A stretch of 64,000 nucleotides of DNA, taken from contig CM028884.1 of NCBI GenBank assembly GCA_016801885.1, positions 18,710,864-18,774,863 of the forward strand, given 5' to 3'. The translations under genes were made by a program, and so were the position numbers. Shown here in pieces: positions 25,222 to 36,707 of the stretch. Under the pieces are notes generated by a model that did not search any database, was not told the DNA's origin, and saw only the letters and a list, made by a program, of their open reading frames with translations. Origin of the DNA: Toxotes chatareus. Its lineage: Eukaryota; Chordata; Actinopteri; Toxotidae. The stretch's first letter is position 1; each line of letters begins with the position of its first letter.

Positions 25222-25362
25222 ATCCAGCATCTTTGGGATGAACTAGACTGCTGACTGCGAGCCAGCCTTATGCTCATGAGGATCAATGGGAACAAATCCT
25301 TGCAGCCAGATTCCAAAATACTGTGAAGAGCCTTCGCTGCGGAGTGGAGGCCATTGAAATAA
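25222..25362 (+). pseudogene. Decayed C-terminal piece of a Tc1-like transposase
   Basis: Plus-strand translation gives HLWDEL, a stop, then LRAS, and after a frame change EDQWEQILAARFQNTVKSL and VEAI. That is the C-terminal Tc1/mariner pattern (LWDEL..RLRA...EW.QIP..RF..LV.S..RRVEAVI). At least two internal stops and one frameshift are present. It abuts the preceding dispersed repeat and belongs to a different, older element than the one in intron 1 of copy 1. Confidence 0.65.
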
Positions 25363-26202
25363 GATGTAATTTTCAGGTGTTTAACTCTACTCTTGAGTCA
25401 GAGACTCCTCTAGCGTGTGCATTTGTCTCCACCTTGTGGTTTTTCCATGTCTGTCACACCTGAAATTTGACTTTGAACTGTTTGAATTACGATGAGTAAA
25501 ATGAGAGCAGACAGACACATGAAAACTAGCTCTAGTTTTACAACAGCACTCACTTTAATGTTTAGGAAATGTTTAGGAAATTTACATTTACAGATACTGG
25601 CACAAAAATATAAAATTTGTGTTTGAGCCTGTTGCACATACTTTGTGTAACTCATAAACCACTACATGCTACTTACATTTTTCCTAAAAACAAAGTATTC
25701 TGTGAAGTACATCAGATTTTACTTGTGTGAAGTTAAATTTTAATAGCTACTGCCTTACAGTTTGTTCTCCATGAAAGCTGTTAGAAGCACCTCATTAAGC
25801 GACAGTATCTGTTTATCCATACTGTGTCTTTGCTGCAACCATCCCAGCAGCACCACTTCTCCACACCATTAACTGACTGAACAGAGTAAAAGCAACAGTC
25901 CTCATACTGAAAAGAAGTCAACATGCTAGTAAATATACTATTTATATAATCACTTGCCAGTAAATATATCATTTATATTATATTATCAAGAACCCTCCCC
26001 TCCCCTTGCAGGCTGACTCTGACACCTGACATGAATCCTTACAAATGATTCCTAAACTTCTGATTCTCATGTACTGCTTTTGATACTACACATGAAGCAT
26101 ATTTTGAGATTTGTTCAGTCCCTGAGCTGGAGATTAATTATTAAAAGTATCAATGCAGCCAGTCTGAAAAGCCTGCACAGTAAGAGAGCACTAAGAGCCT
26201 GC

Positions 26203-29200
26203 TCATAGTTTTATATTTCCTGATATGATGGAACAGTAAATCTCAGCTGTCAGTGGTATGTAGCTTTTCTCACTGTCGCCAAGGATATAAAGTGGGTCCC
26301 GGATACGTCCCGGATCAAAACTCTCCTCCACTAACTTCACCTTCATCTGCTTGAATGTCCCAGTTACCTCCACGGCATTCTAGATGGAGGAAAATTACAA
26401 AATACAAAATTCTGACTCAAGCGCAGTACCAAAATATCATCATCTGCTTTCGATCACAAAATGTAATGCGCCTGGTCTTTCTTCCAAAAGTGAAATACAG
26501 TAAAGTGTGCGTGAACTCAAATTACCTGTATCCTTATAAAGCGAGGTCGCGCATATGAGGGCAGGTAGCTGACCACATGGTTATATATTTTACTTCCATC
26601 AAACTGGGCGCCCTCCTTCACCGTAACAGCTGCCATTCCTATCCGCCCCTCATGGCCTATATAGCCAAACAAAAAACACACACAAAACCCTGGTCAGCAT
26701 TATGTGATTCATTACCAAATCAGTGTCTCCTTTCAGTAATCTGGCATTTGGAAGTCTTGATATTATTATTACACACACTGTGAGGTAAAATGAAAAGAAG
26801 AAAATGACCATCACCTGGCACTTGGACTCCATAAACGTTGGCCTCTTTGAGACAATCACTGATCGTCAGGATGTCAGACACCTCGGTTGTGGCCACATTC
26901 TCACCTTTCCATCTGTGAGCTCAAACAAGTTACAACTTTATTTATACTTTAAAACCTGTTGCAGCGAATTTAAGGAGGAAAACTCTACAGAAACTGAAGC
27001 ATAAGACATTTCCCACTGTTCCTCAATTCTGTCTTGCAATACATTCTTTCATTGTGTTTTTCACCTTGTATCATCCTCTGTTTGTTCAAGTCTTTAAATT
27101 GTAGTTGTGCAATATGGCTGATACTGCAGTGCAAATTATAAACAATTATTCTGTAAAAAAAAAAAAAAAAAGAAAAAAGAAAAAGCTTCAAAGTCAAATC
27201 ATGATGCACAGGAGCTCTGTACCTGAATGTGTCACCCACGCGATCCTGAAAGTAAATGAAGTTGTCCTTATCGATCCTCATTAGGTCTCCACTGTTGAAG
27301 TAAAGATCTCCTTTCTTGAGAACATTACGGAGTCTCTTCCTCTCTGTTTGCTCTTCATTCTGGGCGTAGCCGACGAAAGGAGCAATGTCTGTGATCTTCG
27401 ACACCAGCAGTCCTGTCTCACCTTAGAGAAAAAACCACTGACTTTACGAACATAATCTGTCAATGGTCTACCTGCCCCATCACTAGGGTCCTGATTTGAC
27501 TGATAAATAGACCCTGCCTACATGATCCACAAATAGAACTCTGTATAAAGTGCATAGTTTGAAGATATGTGATGCAGTCGTTTAGTTTATATTAATAGTT
27601 GTTTCTTCACCTTTGGGAGACTCCATGCAGAGGCCACTATCATCTCGAACTGGTACATCTCGCTCTGTGTCATACTTAATAAGAGTGTAGGGAAACAGCT
27701 TCTACAAGAGGAAGTCAAGATGTCAGTAATGCACAAAAAAATGAACATTCTCTTTTTTTAACTACTGTTTAAGCCACAAAATAAATACTGTGTGGAAGTT
27801 CATTCTTGACCTTGGGATCAGTATGTGTGGTAAAAATAGTCTCAACGCAAGGTCGCCTTAAAAGCTTTTTCAGAGCTTTCAGTCACATTTCATGGTCCTC
27901 TACTAGACTCAGCAAATGGAAGAAGGCAATCTTTTACAGCTGTTCCACAGTCCACCGTGAGATGCCGTTGAAAGCTCAGAAAAAAGTAGGAAGCTCAGTT
28001 GAGATCATTTTGACACATAACCTAATAAATAGGTAGTAAATCTATGAAAGTTCAACATTGATAACAAAATGTTTTGGGATGATCTCGTTCTTACCCGATG
28101 CAAAAAGTTGACGCGTCCAATGGCTCCAATTTTTCCCACATAGTTGACAAATCCCACGTTTCCCTCAGTGGAGGCGTAAAACTCTCGGACCTGAATGTTC
28201 CCAAAGCGACCGAGAAACTCTCTCCATATGTCTGCTCTGATGCCGTTACCAATGGCCAGTCTTACTTTATGGTCCTTGTCATTTTCTCTCTGCATTTTCA
28301 TATTAAAAAAAATAGATCAAGAATTTTGCATGTGTTACAGAAATAAATAATTTGATACCTAATTAATCTAAATAGTCAAGGTACTGGAATCAACTAACTA
28401 TAAAACTCTTATCAAAGACAGAGGAATCAGAAGTGAAGGTGGGGGGGCACCTGTCAGCATTTTGAATAGGTGTTTGGAAAGTATATGACTGCTCTGCTTC
28501 TAATCACACTCATCTGTGAACTTATATGCTTTATAATAAACAGACATCAGTCATCTAATCGGGCCCTTAATCAGGATTAGACACCTTTCTGATGAAGTAC
28601 GCCTAATCCCTGTCTGTATGTAAGAATTTGACATTAGACAACAGTTCACACAGGCAAAAATACTTCTGTGTGATATACAAAATACTCATGTCTCCAAAAA
28701 AAACATAGAAATTTTGTATTCACTGTAATGAATGTGACCCTAAAGTCATGTACTAGTACAGGGAGATGTGGTTGCCATGTTACTTGATATGGTCTTCCTT
28801 AGTAAAGGCCAGCATCTATTCCTAGAGGTGACCAGATACAGACAAACCACCTCCTCTGACTTGTGCAGGATCACGCAGTAAATTGAGACTGCACTTCATG
28901 TGATGCAACTAGATACTCTGAATGGCCATACATGTAGACAAAATGTTTACAGTACTCCCAAATTCAGCAGATGCATTTTTAATAGATATCAACAGTACGC
29001 AATCATTCTGGTACTTTAAAGATTTATCATATCAGCCACTGACATTTACATGTTTCCATAACGTTTCATTCTGCTCAAACCCCTACAGATAATGACGCAG
29101 AAGGCTGGAACATGATAGTTGAGATTGAACAATTTCTATTTTGGTAAGCCAGCTGTGCAGCTCTGTGGGAATGTACAGATTTGGAAAGTTATCTCTTGAC

Positions 29201-32200
29201 TTGATCTGTCTCACTGGCAACTCGCTGCAGCCGGTTCACAGCGCTCTGCCTCTGCAGTTGTCTTGAGTGACAAAGTTTTATAGTGGTTATTAAATAGGCC
29301 TGTCATCACAGTAGACCAATATTTTTTTAATATGAGACAAGAGGGACAATCACAACAGCTCCTTCACGTCCATAGATGACTAAAACTGCATTTCCATATA
29401 GTTTCTTTGACCGTATTTCAATTATGTCCAACATTTCTATCCATGTTTCCCTGCCCCCGAGTAATAAAGAGAGTCATGTTAACCTCCTGCCAACCCTCAG
29501 TGATTGCCCCTGGTTTGGGTTTCAGTTGAGAGTTGTGTCACATGATGAAGACACTGCTGAAGAGGCTTTTCTACACCACAAAGAAAACGAAATGGAGTAA
29601 AAACATGGAATAACTTAGTGGCATGAAAATGAAAGGGCAGTATCAGAAACTTTAAACAGTCACAACATATTGCAATCAGTCTTCAAAACTTTCTTTCTTT
29701 TGTCCAGATCTGCAAAACAAATATTCCTACTTGAACAGTTCGAAGTTTTGCAGCACCGAGCTCTGTATGGCTGAACAGCATCATGTGAAAAGCTGGGAAA
29801 AGTAAAAGTAATTTTACCTTTGGTGTGCTACAGAGGTAACGCATCACCTCTCCGATGTACTGGATAACAGTCACACTGTGTTTCCTGCAGTCATCCCAAA
29901 ACTGAGAGGCAGAGAACTTCCTCTTCAGAACAATAGTTGACCCTTAAAAAAATAAGAAAGTTAAAAAATAAAGGACAATTTGATTATGGGTTAAGGAGCA
30001 TAGGAATGTAATGGCAACAGATTAAGTTTCACTTCTATGGCTTTCAATTCAGCATGTTCTACTGTTCATGATTTTTTTTTAAACAGGATTGTTTTATTAA
30101 TTATTGACCAATACATATTTTTTAAAAATTATCAACAAATACCACTAACTACAGTATACCAAGTTATTTCTATTTTTCATTTACATTTTGTATTGACTGA
30201 ATTAAAAACAAATGACTGTGCTTTGTGTAAGACTTGAATATTTCCAGAAACTCGTGGCAGCAGCATTAACCCATATGCCATTTAACTGCATGTACTACAC
30301 AACAGGACTGTGATTGTTCTGGGGCTGTATTGGATATCTCCTAATGTGTGTGTAACTCAGGCTGCTTACCCTCACATATTATAACAGAGTGAACTTTAGC
30401 CTATTTATACAAAAGCTTTTAGGAGGTGGAGGTAATCTGGTCTTGTTCGACCCGGCTCTGTTCAGATTACAAGTTCACAGCGACAAAAGACTCTTTCTCT
30501 CAGTTTCCCAGGGACCGAAAAACCACAGGGGAGAAGGAGGAGCAGGGACATCACTTTTGTGTAGTATGGAAAATAATTCAGATCTGTTAAGACTTTTTCA
30601 GCACAGGCCTCATATTTAGGTTATTATTTAGGTTAACTGTACATTCCAACTTAGGACACAACGTCAGGAAAATAAAAACATGCATATTTTTTCGGTGATT
30701 TAACAAAGCCAGAAATCTATAAAACAAGCTAACAACTCTTTATCTCAGCAAAGGATTCATCCATCTGCAAGTAATCGCACACAGCCTTCACAAAGTCTTT
30801 TTAGTTTTACACTCTCGTCTAAGGTTACAGCTGCCTTAGCTACAAGTCATTCGTCTCACCTGTCTCAATGGAGCCAATAAAGCCTATAATAAACCCAGCC
30901 GTGTGGTACAGAGGCAGGTTGAGGTAGATGACATCACTAGGCGTTACACCGTTTGAAGATAAAACAGCCAGAGCCGTCAGGAGGCGGTTCTGATTGACCA
31001 CAGCTGCTTTAGGGAGACCTGAAATACCACAAGACACAAACAGCACAAAAGGAAACTGAACAAGGCTTATGATGTTTGTTGTTGCGGGTACAGGTTATCA
31101 CATGAAACTGACAGACAACTGCAGCCACTCCAATACCTGTAGTTCCAGAGGTGTAAATATAAACCGCAGGACTTTTGAATGTGATGTGTGATCTGAGGGA
31201 TCGAGGGAGTGGGGTGTCCGATGCCTCGTCCACTTTATCAGAGAAGCTCTCGATTCCAGGTGTGTCACAGTGTTTGGTCATCAGGAGGACAGTGACGCCC
31301 TGCTCTATCAGAGAGGGCAGCACATCCTCCACCGCGTCCTTTAGCTCTGGAGAAGGACACACAGCACAATCATTCACTCATCACTTGTCTATTGGCTCAC
31401 TATTGGCAGTGAAATACGAAGCTTTACTGAACATGCAAGTATGATTAAAGCCATATGCAAGCCAATGTTTCACTCTGAGATATTAGTGTGGACAACAGCA
31501 ACAGAGCCCAGAAGCTGGAGGATGATGTGCACTGCAGTATTTTGAGAAATGTATTATTTGCATCCCTGGTTTAAATCTTTTTTTCTGCTAAACAGAAGCT
31601 TGAAATTTTGACTTCAGTTGCTTATAAAATAACTTTAGATCAATATTTCAATTCAAATGGTAAATATTTTTAGAATTACATCTTCAATTTAATACTTAGC
31701 TCTTAGTCCCTTCCACCTCCACATGACTATGTTAAATCATACTGGCAGGGGTTAATTAAGGATTATTCTCCAAGCCCCTTTACATCTCTTAGTAAATATC
31801 AACTGTACTAGTCACCTGGCCCACTGTGATGGAAATACTTCCCTAAACAAAGATTTTCTTAAAAATCTGTGTAACACACCATGTCTTGTTTATTTATTTG
31901 TCCACGTTACTTTGCTCTTCTAGTTTATGTATCTGTTTATTATTTATGTATATGGATTTCCAAATGTATGGCGCACATGGGCCACTGGCTATTAAAAGGG
32001 ACTATCAAACTGTTCCAAAAGCATGACAGAGGTTAAACCTAAACCACACAGATAATTTCGTTTCACGGCTGTTTGAAAAACTTCCGTCCCACCTCAGTGT
32101 AGGGGCGGATGTCGACAGCTCCCTGGGAAGCAGGCCCAATGGCCCCATGTAAAGTTCTGTTCATAAAAAAAAACTGTAAAACACAAACACACGGGCGCAT

Positions 32201-32683
32201 ACCTGAGGCTGCTATCAACACTTTAGCTTTGCAACAGTTAAAGCAGTGCAGCAGAGACTTGGTGCGGATGTTGTGATTGAGCAGAGCCACGGGGGAGCCT
32301 AATTTAGCCAGAGCCAGCCAGGTAAACATGAAGGCGGGTTCATTCCCCATGAAGAGTGCGACGGTGTCTCCAGCTTTAAAGCCTGGGTGAGCCTGAAGCG
32401 CGTTGGCTGTTTGGTTACTCCTTTTATCAGTGTATGCGTACGAGTATCTTTCATTTTCAAACACAATAAACGGCTTGTCCGGTTGCGCAGCGCTCTGCTC
32501 CAAGAAACGGTCCAAAACAAAGAAGAAAGGTCTCCTTCTTCGCCTTGATACAAACCTCACTATAATCCGCAGCAGATCCCTGACATACAGAATATCCATC
32601 CAAAGATAAGGGTAAAAAGTTTTGAGTGTGAATGGTATGATGAGGATACTTGCTAGAAGAACTGAAATAAGATACATTTCCAT
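26203..32683 (-). CDS. slc27a2: Very long-chain acyl-CoA synthetase / FATP2, copy 2 (hdc-distal)
   Basis: Tandem paralogue of copy 1, same strand. Exons in reading order: 32683-32203, 31346-31137, 31018-30860, 29942-29818, 28289-28095, 27701-27611, 27421-27223, 26912-26815, 26656-26526, 26379-26203; 1866 nt, 621 aa. The first nine exons have exactly the lengths of copy 1 (481, 210, 159, 125, 195, 91, 199, 98, 131); the last is one codon longer. Motifs are intact: YIYTSGTTGLPKAAVVN, CRKHSVTVIQYIGE, YASTEGNVGFVNY, YFNSGDLMRID...RVGDTFRWKGENVATTEVSD. The N-terminus has a membrane segment (ISVLLASILIIPFTL) and a strongly basic SRRRRRPFF patch not found in copy 1. The C-terminus is IKL. The start MEM is the first Met after the in-frame UTR-like stretch and matches the copy 1 N-terminus in length. 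Divergence is considerable, so the duplication is not recent. It could have another FATP2-like name; function is inferred. Confidence 0.93.
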
Positions 32684-32831
32684 CCTGTTTTCTCCTTTAA
32701 AAGCAACAGTTCCTGTAAAAAAAAAAAAAAAATGTGTAGCCCCTGCTGCAAAATGGGGAATGTGACAAATAAGGATTTTGTTCAGTGGGGCGGGGCGTTT
32801 TCTCAAAATAAATTAAGTCAGTGGAAAAGGT

Positions 32832-32872
32832 TAAAAATAAATAAATAAATAAATAAAAAATAAAAATAAAAT
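32832..32872. repeat. (AAAT)n tract upstream of slc27a2 copy 2
   Basis: Repeated aaat/aaata units about 150 bases before the copy 2 start codon. Confidence 0.9.
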
Positions 32873-33075
32873 ATGAATATTTGGGAATTGAGGGCTACTG
32901 CAGATTTCACATCAGCCGTATCATGTATTTTACTGCAGACGCTGAACTTATTCTGCGACTCGAGAAAATAAGGGAAATTCTTTTCTGACTTTTGGCTCAC
33001 AGAATTGATCAAAACCTATCTGAAGAAATACTCTTGAATGATGTTAAGAAAATGTGGCCATGTCTCACACACTTT

Positions 33076-33162
33076 AGGTCAGTGTCAGGGTCAGCTGAAA
33101 AAGGCTGTGAAAGTTACGTGATCTAACGCTGCTTGTCCAGGGTCAGCTGTTGCAGTGGGCGG
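33076..33162 (-). promoter_or_regulatory. Nuclear-receptor half-sites and GC box before slc27a2 copy 2
   Basis: AGGTCA at 33076-33081, GGGTCA at 33088-33093 and GGGTCA at 33140-33145 share one orientation. The last two lie inside an exact repeat of cagggtcagctg. A TTACGTGA word is at 33114 and a GC box GGGCGG at 33157-33162. They lie 390-480 bases upstream of the start codon. Mammalian SLC27A2 is a PPAR-alpha target, so the half-sites are plausible, but the spacing is not a classic DR1. Confidence 0.35.
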
Positions 33163-35319
33163 AGCCGCAAATACTAGACATTCAGAAAACGTAAGTTTTA
33201 CAATTTAACCTGAAAAAAAAAATAGCATTCTGAGCTTCCCTTATCATCATTAGGCATAAAGTTAAATAGGCCCGTGTTAATCCTTTATGCACAGTTTGGT
33301 AATTTAGTTCAGGTTGAGTCAAGGGGTGACAGTAGCGTTGTCAACCCCTTGGCAGACGTCCCTAATATACCCAAAATAAAAAAGGTCATTGCTGTTCAAC
33401 CCTCTTGATTATGGTCATAACCCAAGTCAGAATGAGTGTGAGAGACACTGAACCAAAGTTAGTGCAGTCTAGTTACTCTGTGTTAACAACACCTGCTGCA
33501 GTGATGTTGAGATCCTAAAATGCTTTTATCAGATAGAATCATGAGACTTAGCACTTTCAAACAACTAGGAACAGAACAAACACCTAAAGTTGGGCTACAA
33601 AGGCCAGAGAGACCCATGGGTAGGATGGTGTATTTTAAAAGGTTAAGAAGAAAAATAAAGTTTTGCAACACAAATTTGTTTATTGTGCCTTTCTCTAATT
33701 GTTGCTTTTTTATGAAATACCAGATGATTTGACCTCTTTGGGCCACAAACAATTACTCAAATGAAAAAATCTGAGACAGGGTAAAGGGCAAATATGTCTT
33801 TGGTGGAACTGCTAACAGCTTGTAGACATCTGAAACTTGACAAGGGGCCCCAACTAGACACTGCTGATTTGTGAGGGGTCACAAGTCAAAACAGGTTGGG
33901 AACTACTGATTTCTTCTATAACAATGTGTTATAATTTATAAGCTTATCAGATGTATTTTTTAAACAAAATCTTTGTTGGATTAGTATCTTGTAACTCCAG
34001 CTCCAGCTGGTAATGGGACCTCCTTTGTATTTAAATTTGGATTACAGATTGGAAAATTTCTGATGACTGTCTACGTATGCATTAAGGTACACACACACAC
34101 ACTCAAACACTACAAACAATAAAAAACACTCACAATATGACAAAAATTAAGAAGTTTATACCTGAGGCAAGTTTGTGTTTATGGTGACAGACTTGTAAAA
34201 ATGTGGCAAATCCTAGAAGAACTGTCATTTTCTCTGAATGTTCTTTTGAAACTATTTTAAATTCCTGCAGGTGGCACTCTTTTCTTTGTTTGTGCTCCAC
34301 TTTCATTCATTCATTGCCAGATTTTGTCACTGTAAAGCCCATCACTTTCTGTCTAACAGAAAATGTGTCACTTTTAAACAGAATAGATTGTGGGTTAAAT
34401 GTCTCCTTTTTTCCAAACTAAAAAATGTCATAATGTTTGGGAACTCCTAACATTTTTTCCCCAGCTTGAGGGACCAATAAAGGATAAAACTTAAACTTAA
34501 CTTAAATATTTTATGTAACTTTCTGTGGTTTTGAACAACCCTGATTTAGCTCCATTACATGGGTTTGTAAAGATGCACTCACCAGTCAGACAAGAGTTAA
34601 AGGAAAATGTTTCTGGAACAGAAGATACTGAAGATTATTTTGATGTTAATTAAGAACAAATGCAACATTGATTAGATGTCAAAGCAAGAAACGTGACAGA
34701 GAAACAACTCTGTCTGCAACTTACAGTGCATTTTTTGTATTGATGACAGTATATGAGTCAGTATCAGCACAACATGTCTACAGACAGCATGTACATTAGT
34801 GCAGTTAAACACATTTTGAACACAAACATTTTCATTTTGTTTACCACGCAGTCCATACAGCTGTGGCTGCAGGAATAAATTAGAAGTTCTAAGCATTTAT
34901 TGACAAGACGACTCCATTGTGCAACTTTTCATCACAGATTTTGCAGATTTGAAACCTAAATACAATGCATGCTGGGAAGCACACTGATAGGTACTAACTA
35001 TGTTTAGTTCCACACATGATTTGGTAAGTGGTTTAGTGAAGCTTTAACAGGACATTCATTCAAACAATTTCAAGTCACAAGACTTCAAGTCAGGTGCTCT
35101 AAAGATCATAAGTCATAAGTTGAAAGATCATTTATCATTAATTTGACTTGAAATTGGTCAACTTTCCCATCTACATTAAATTAAACCAACATTTATCACT
35201 ATTTTAATATTCATTCTAGAATTAAGATTCAACTCTGTAGCTCTTTATAGCTCAGATTTAGGTTTTACAGCCTGTTGTTTGGGAACATGAAGCACAGTAT
35301 CAACTGACATGATAAGGGC

Positions 35320-35535
35320 CTTAAAGCAGTGGTTCATGGTTTGGGAAATAGGTCATGCACTTTCTTATAGTTACATGAGAAGCTTGATACCACTCTGATG
35401 TCTGTGCGGTTACAGTTAGCAACTGGTTAGCTTAGCGTAGCACAAAGACTAGAAACAGGGGGAAGCAGCTAGCCTTGCTCTGCATAAAAGTAATAAAAAC
35501 GACCTATCAGTGCCTCTGAATCTCACTAAAAAGCA
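35320..35535. repeat. Fold-back MITE family, copy 1 (single arm)
   Basis: The phrases gttagcttagcgtagcacaa, agactagaaacagggggaa, agcagctagccttgctctg and cagtgcctctgaatctcact parallel the left arm of the copy at 56583-57147. Only one arm is present, so it is a partial copy. Confidence 0.75.
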
Positions 35536-36569
35536 TGTTGCAGTGTATGTCAGCTGTATGTCTGATATCTGCTATATCTGCTTGTTTGTACGCTTTTCTG
35601 TTCCCTATTGATCATGCATTGATTAATTCAGCCTCAGCGATACAGCATTGGCAGATTTCACAAAACTTACTTTCTGACTGTTGGACTAGTGAATGATGCT
35701 GTTGGGAGCTGAAGGCATCCTCGGAGCATATCCTTTGAACCTTGGGCATCAGCCAGAGATTTTTTTTAGAGGGCAAGGTAATATCAGCGGTCACTGAGGT
35801 CTTTGGGTTGTGAAACTCTTGTGAGCACAGTCCAGAGAAGCATGTGGTGACACAGCCTGCACAAGGCTGTCTATCTCTTTGATCATGTCAACTCCCTTTT
35901 TCACCCTTTGCTGTGCTGCCCAGAGTGTGTTTGGTAACGTTCCCTGACACAGTGATGTCAATATTACACTGATAATGTTTATGTTATATTACACTGTGTT
36001 CAAAACAGTCAAGTGAGCGAGCATGACAAACTGAATCATGACACCCACTCAGAGAGCACACAGCAGTTAAGTCATTTAGTGTAATTATTTAATTAGTTTC
36101 TTTCTAAATTAATATTTGTTGTGGCCACTGATACTTTTGTGTGTGAAATATATATAAGAGAGCTCTGAACTAGACACTGCCTCTAGACTTGGAGACTTAA
36201 CACTGGGTTTGAATTACTTAATTAATTACATGAAATCACTAAAAGGCTGGAGTCATGCAGCCTTTTTAGGCAGCAACAAACAAGATGTTCCAATAATCTG
36301 TAATTATTTTTGCAGTGCCTGCATATCTTTAATCGGTTTATACTGTCGCTTTATTATTTTTTATTATTACTATGATTATTGTTTTGGCAAAAATGACAGC
36401 TCCCAATTCGCTGTTCTGCACAATGCCAATAATTCTTGAGACGTTTCGATGACTTCTCCTTTGAAACCTTTAAAGCTAGTAGCCCAGTTGATAAGAATTT
36501 GCTGGCGTAAGGGATTGTGTTTCAGAATTGCTTTTTCTCAAGTCACGTTGCCCCAGGACACGACCGCGA

Positions 36570-36607
36570 CCAATGGTCTAAGAGGCACGTAGACCCACTC
36601 CTATAAA
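36570..36607 (+). promoter_or_regulatory. gatm: gatm core promoter (CCAAT and TATA boxes)
   Basis: CCAAT at 36570-36574 is followed by TATAAA at 36602-36607 in CTCCTATAAAGTTGG. This predicts a start near 36635 and a leader of about 70 bases before the ATG at 36708. Confidence 0.65.
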
Positions 36608-36707
36608 GTTGGCCGCGAGCTGAGGCGTCTTCATTCATGAGCAAACTGAGAGGTGGATCCTGCGCTGCCGTGTGATTTCACTGACACACTCACTATTACA
36701 TTGGACA

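Larger units (their letters stand above)
23694..26202. other. Spacer between the two slc27a2 copies
   Basis: Contains the promoter side of copy 1 (no TATA box recognised just upstream of 23693) and the 3' side of copy 2. No coding gene is seen. It holds a dispersed repeat with a 30-base A run (24960-25215), a decayed Tc1-like transposase piece (25222-25362) and A/T-rich sequence. Confidence 0.65.
32684..36569. other. Gene-free spacer between slc27a2 copy 2 and gatm
   Basis: The divergent promoters of slc27a2 copy 2 and gatm share this 3.9 kb. No coding exon is recognised. A phrase ttgagggaccaataaagg followed by aaacttaaacttaactta at about 34465-34505 looks like the 3' tail of a LINE/SINE, and a fold-back MITE arm lies at 35320-35535. 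The rest is A/T-rich. Confidence 0.6.
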
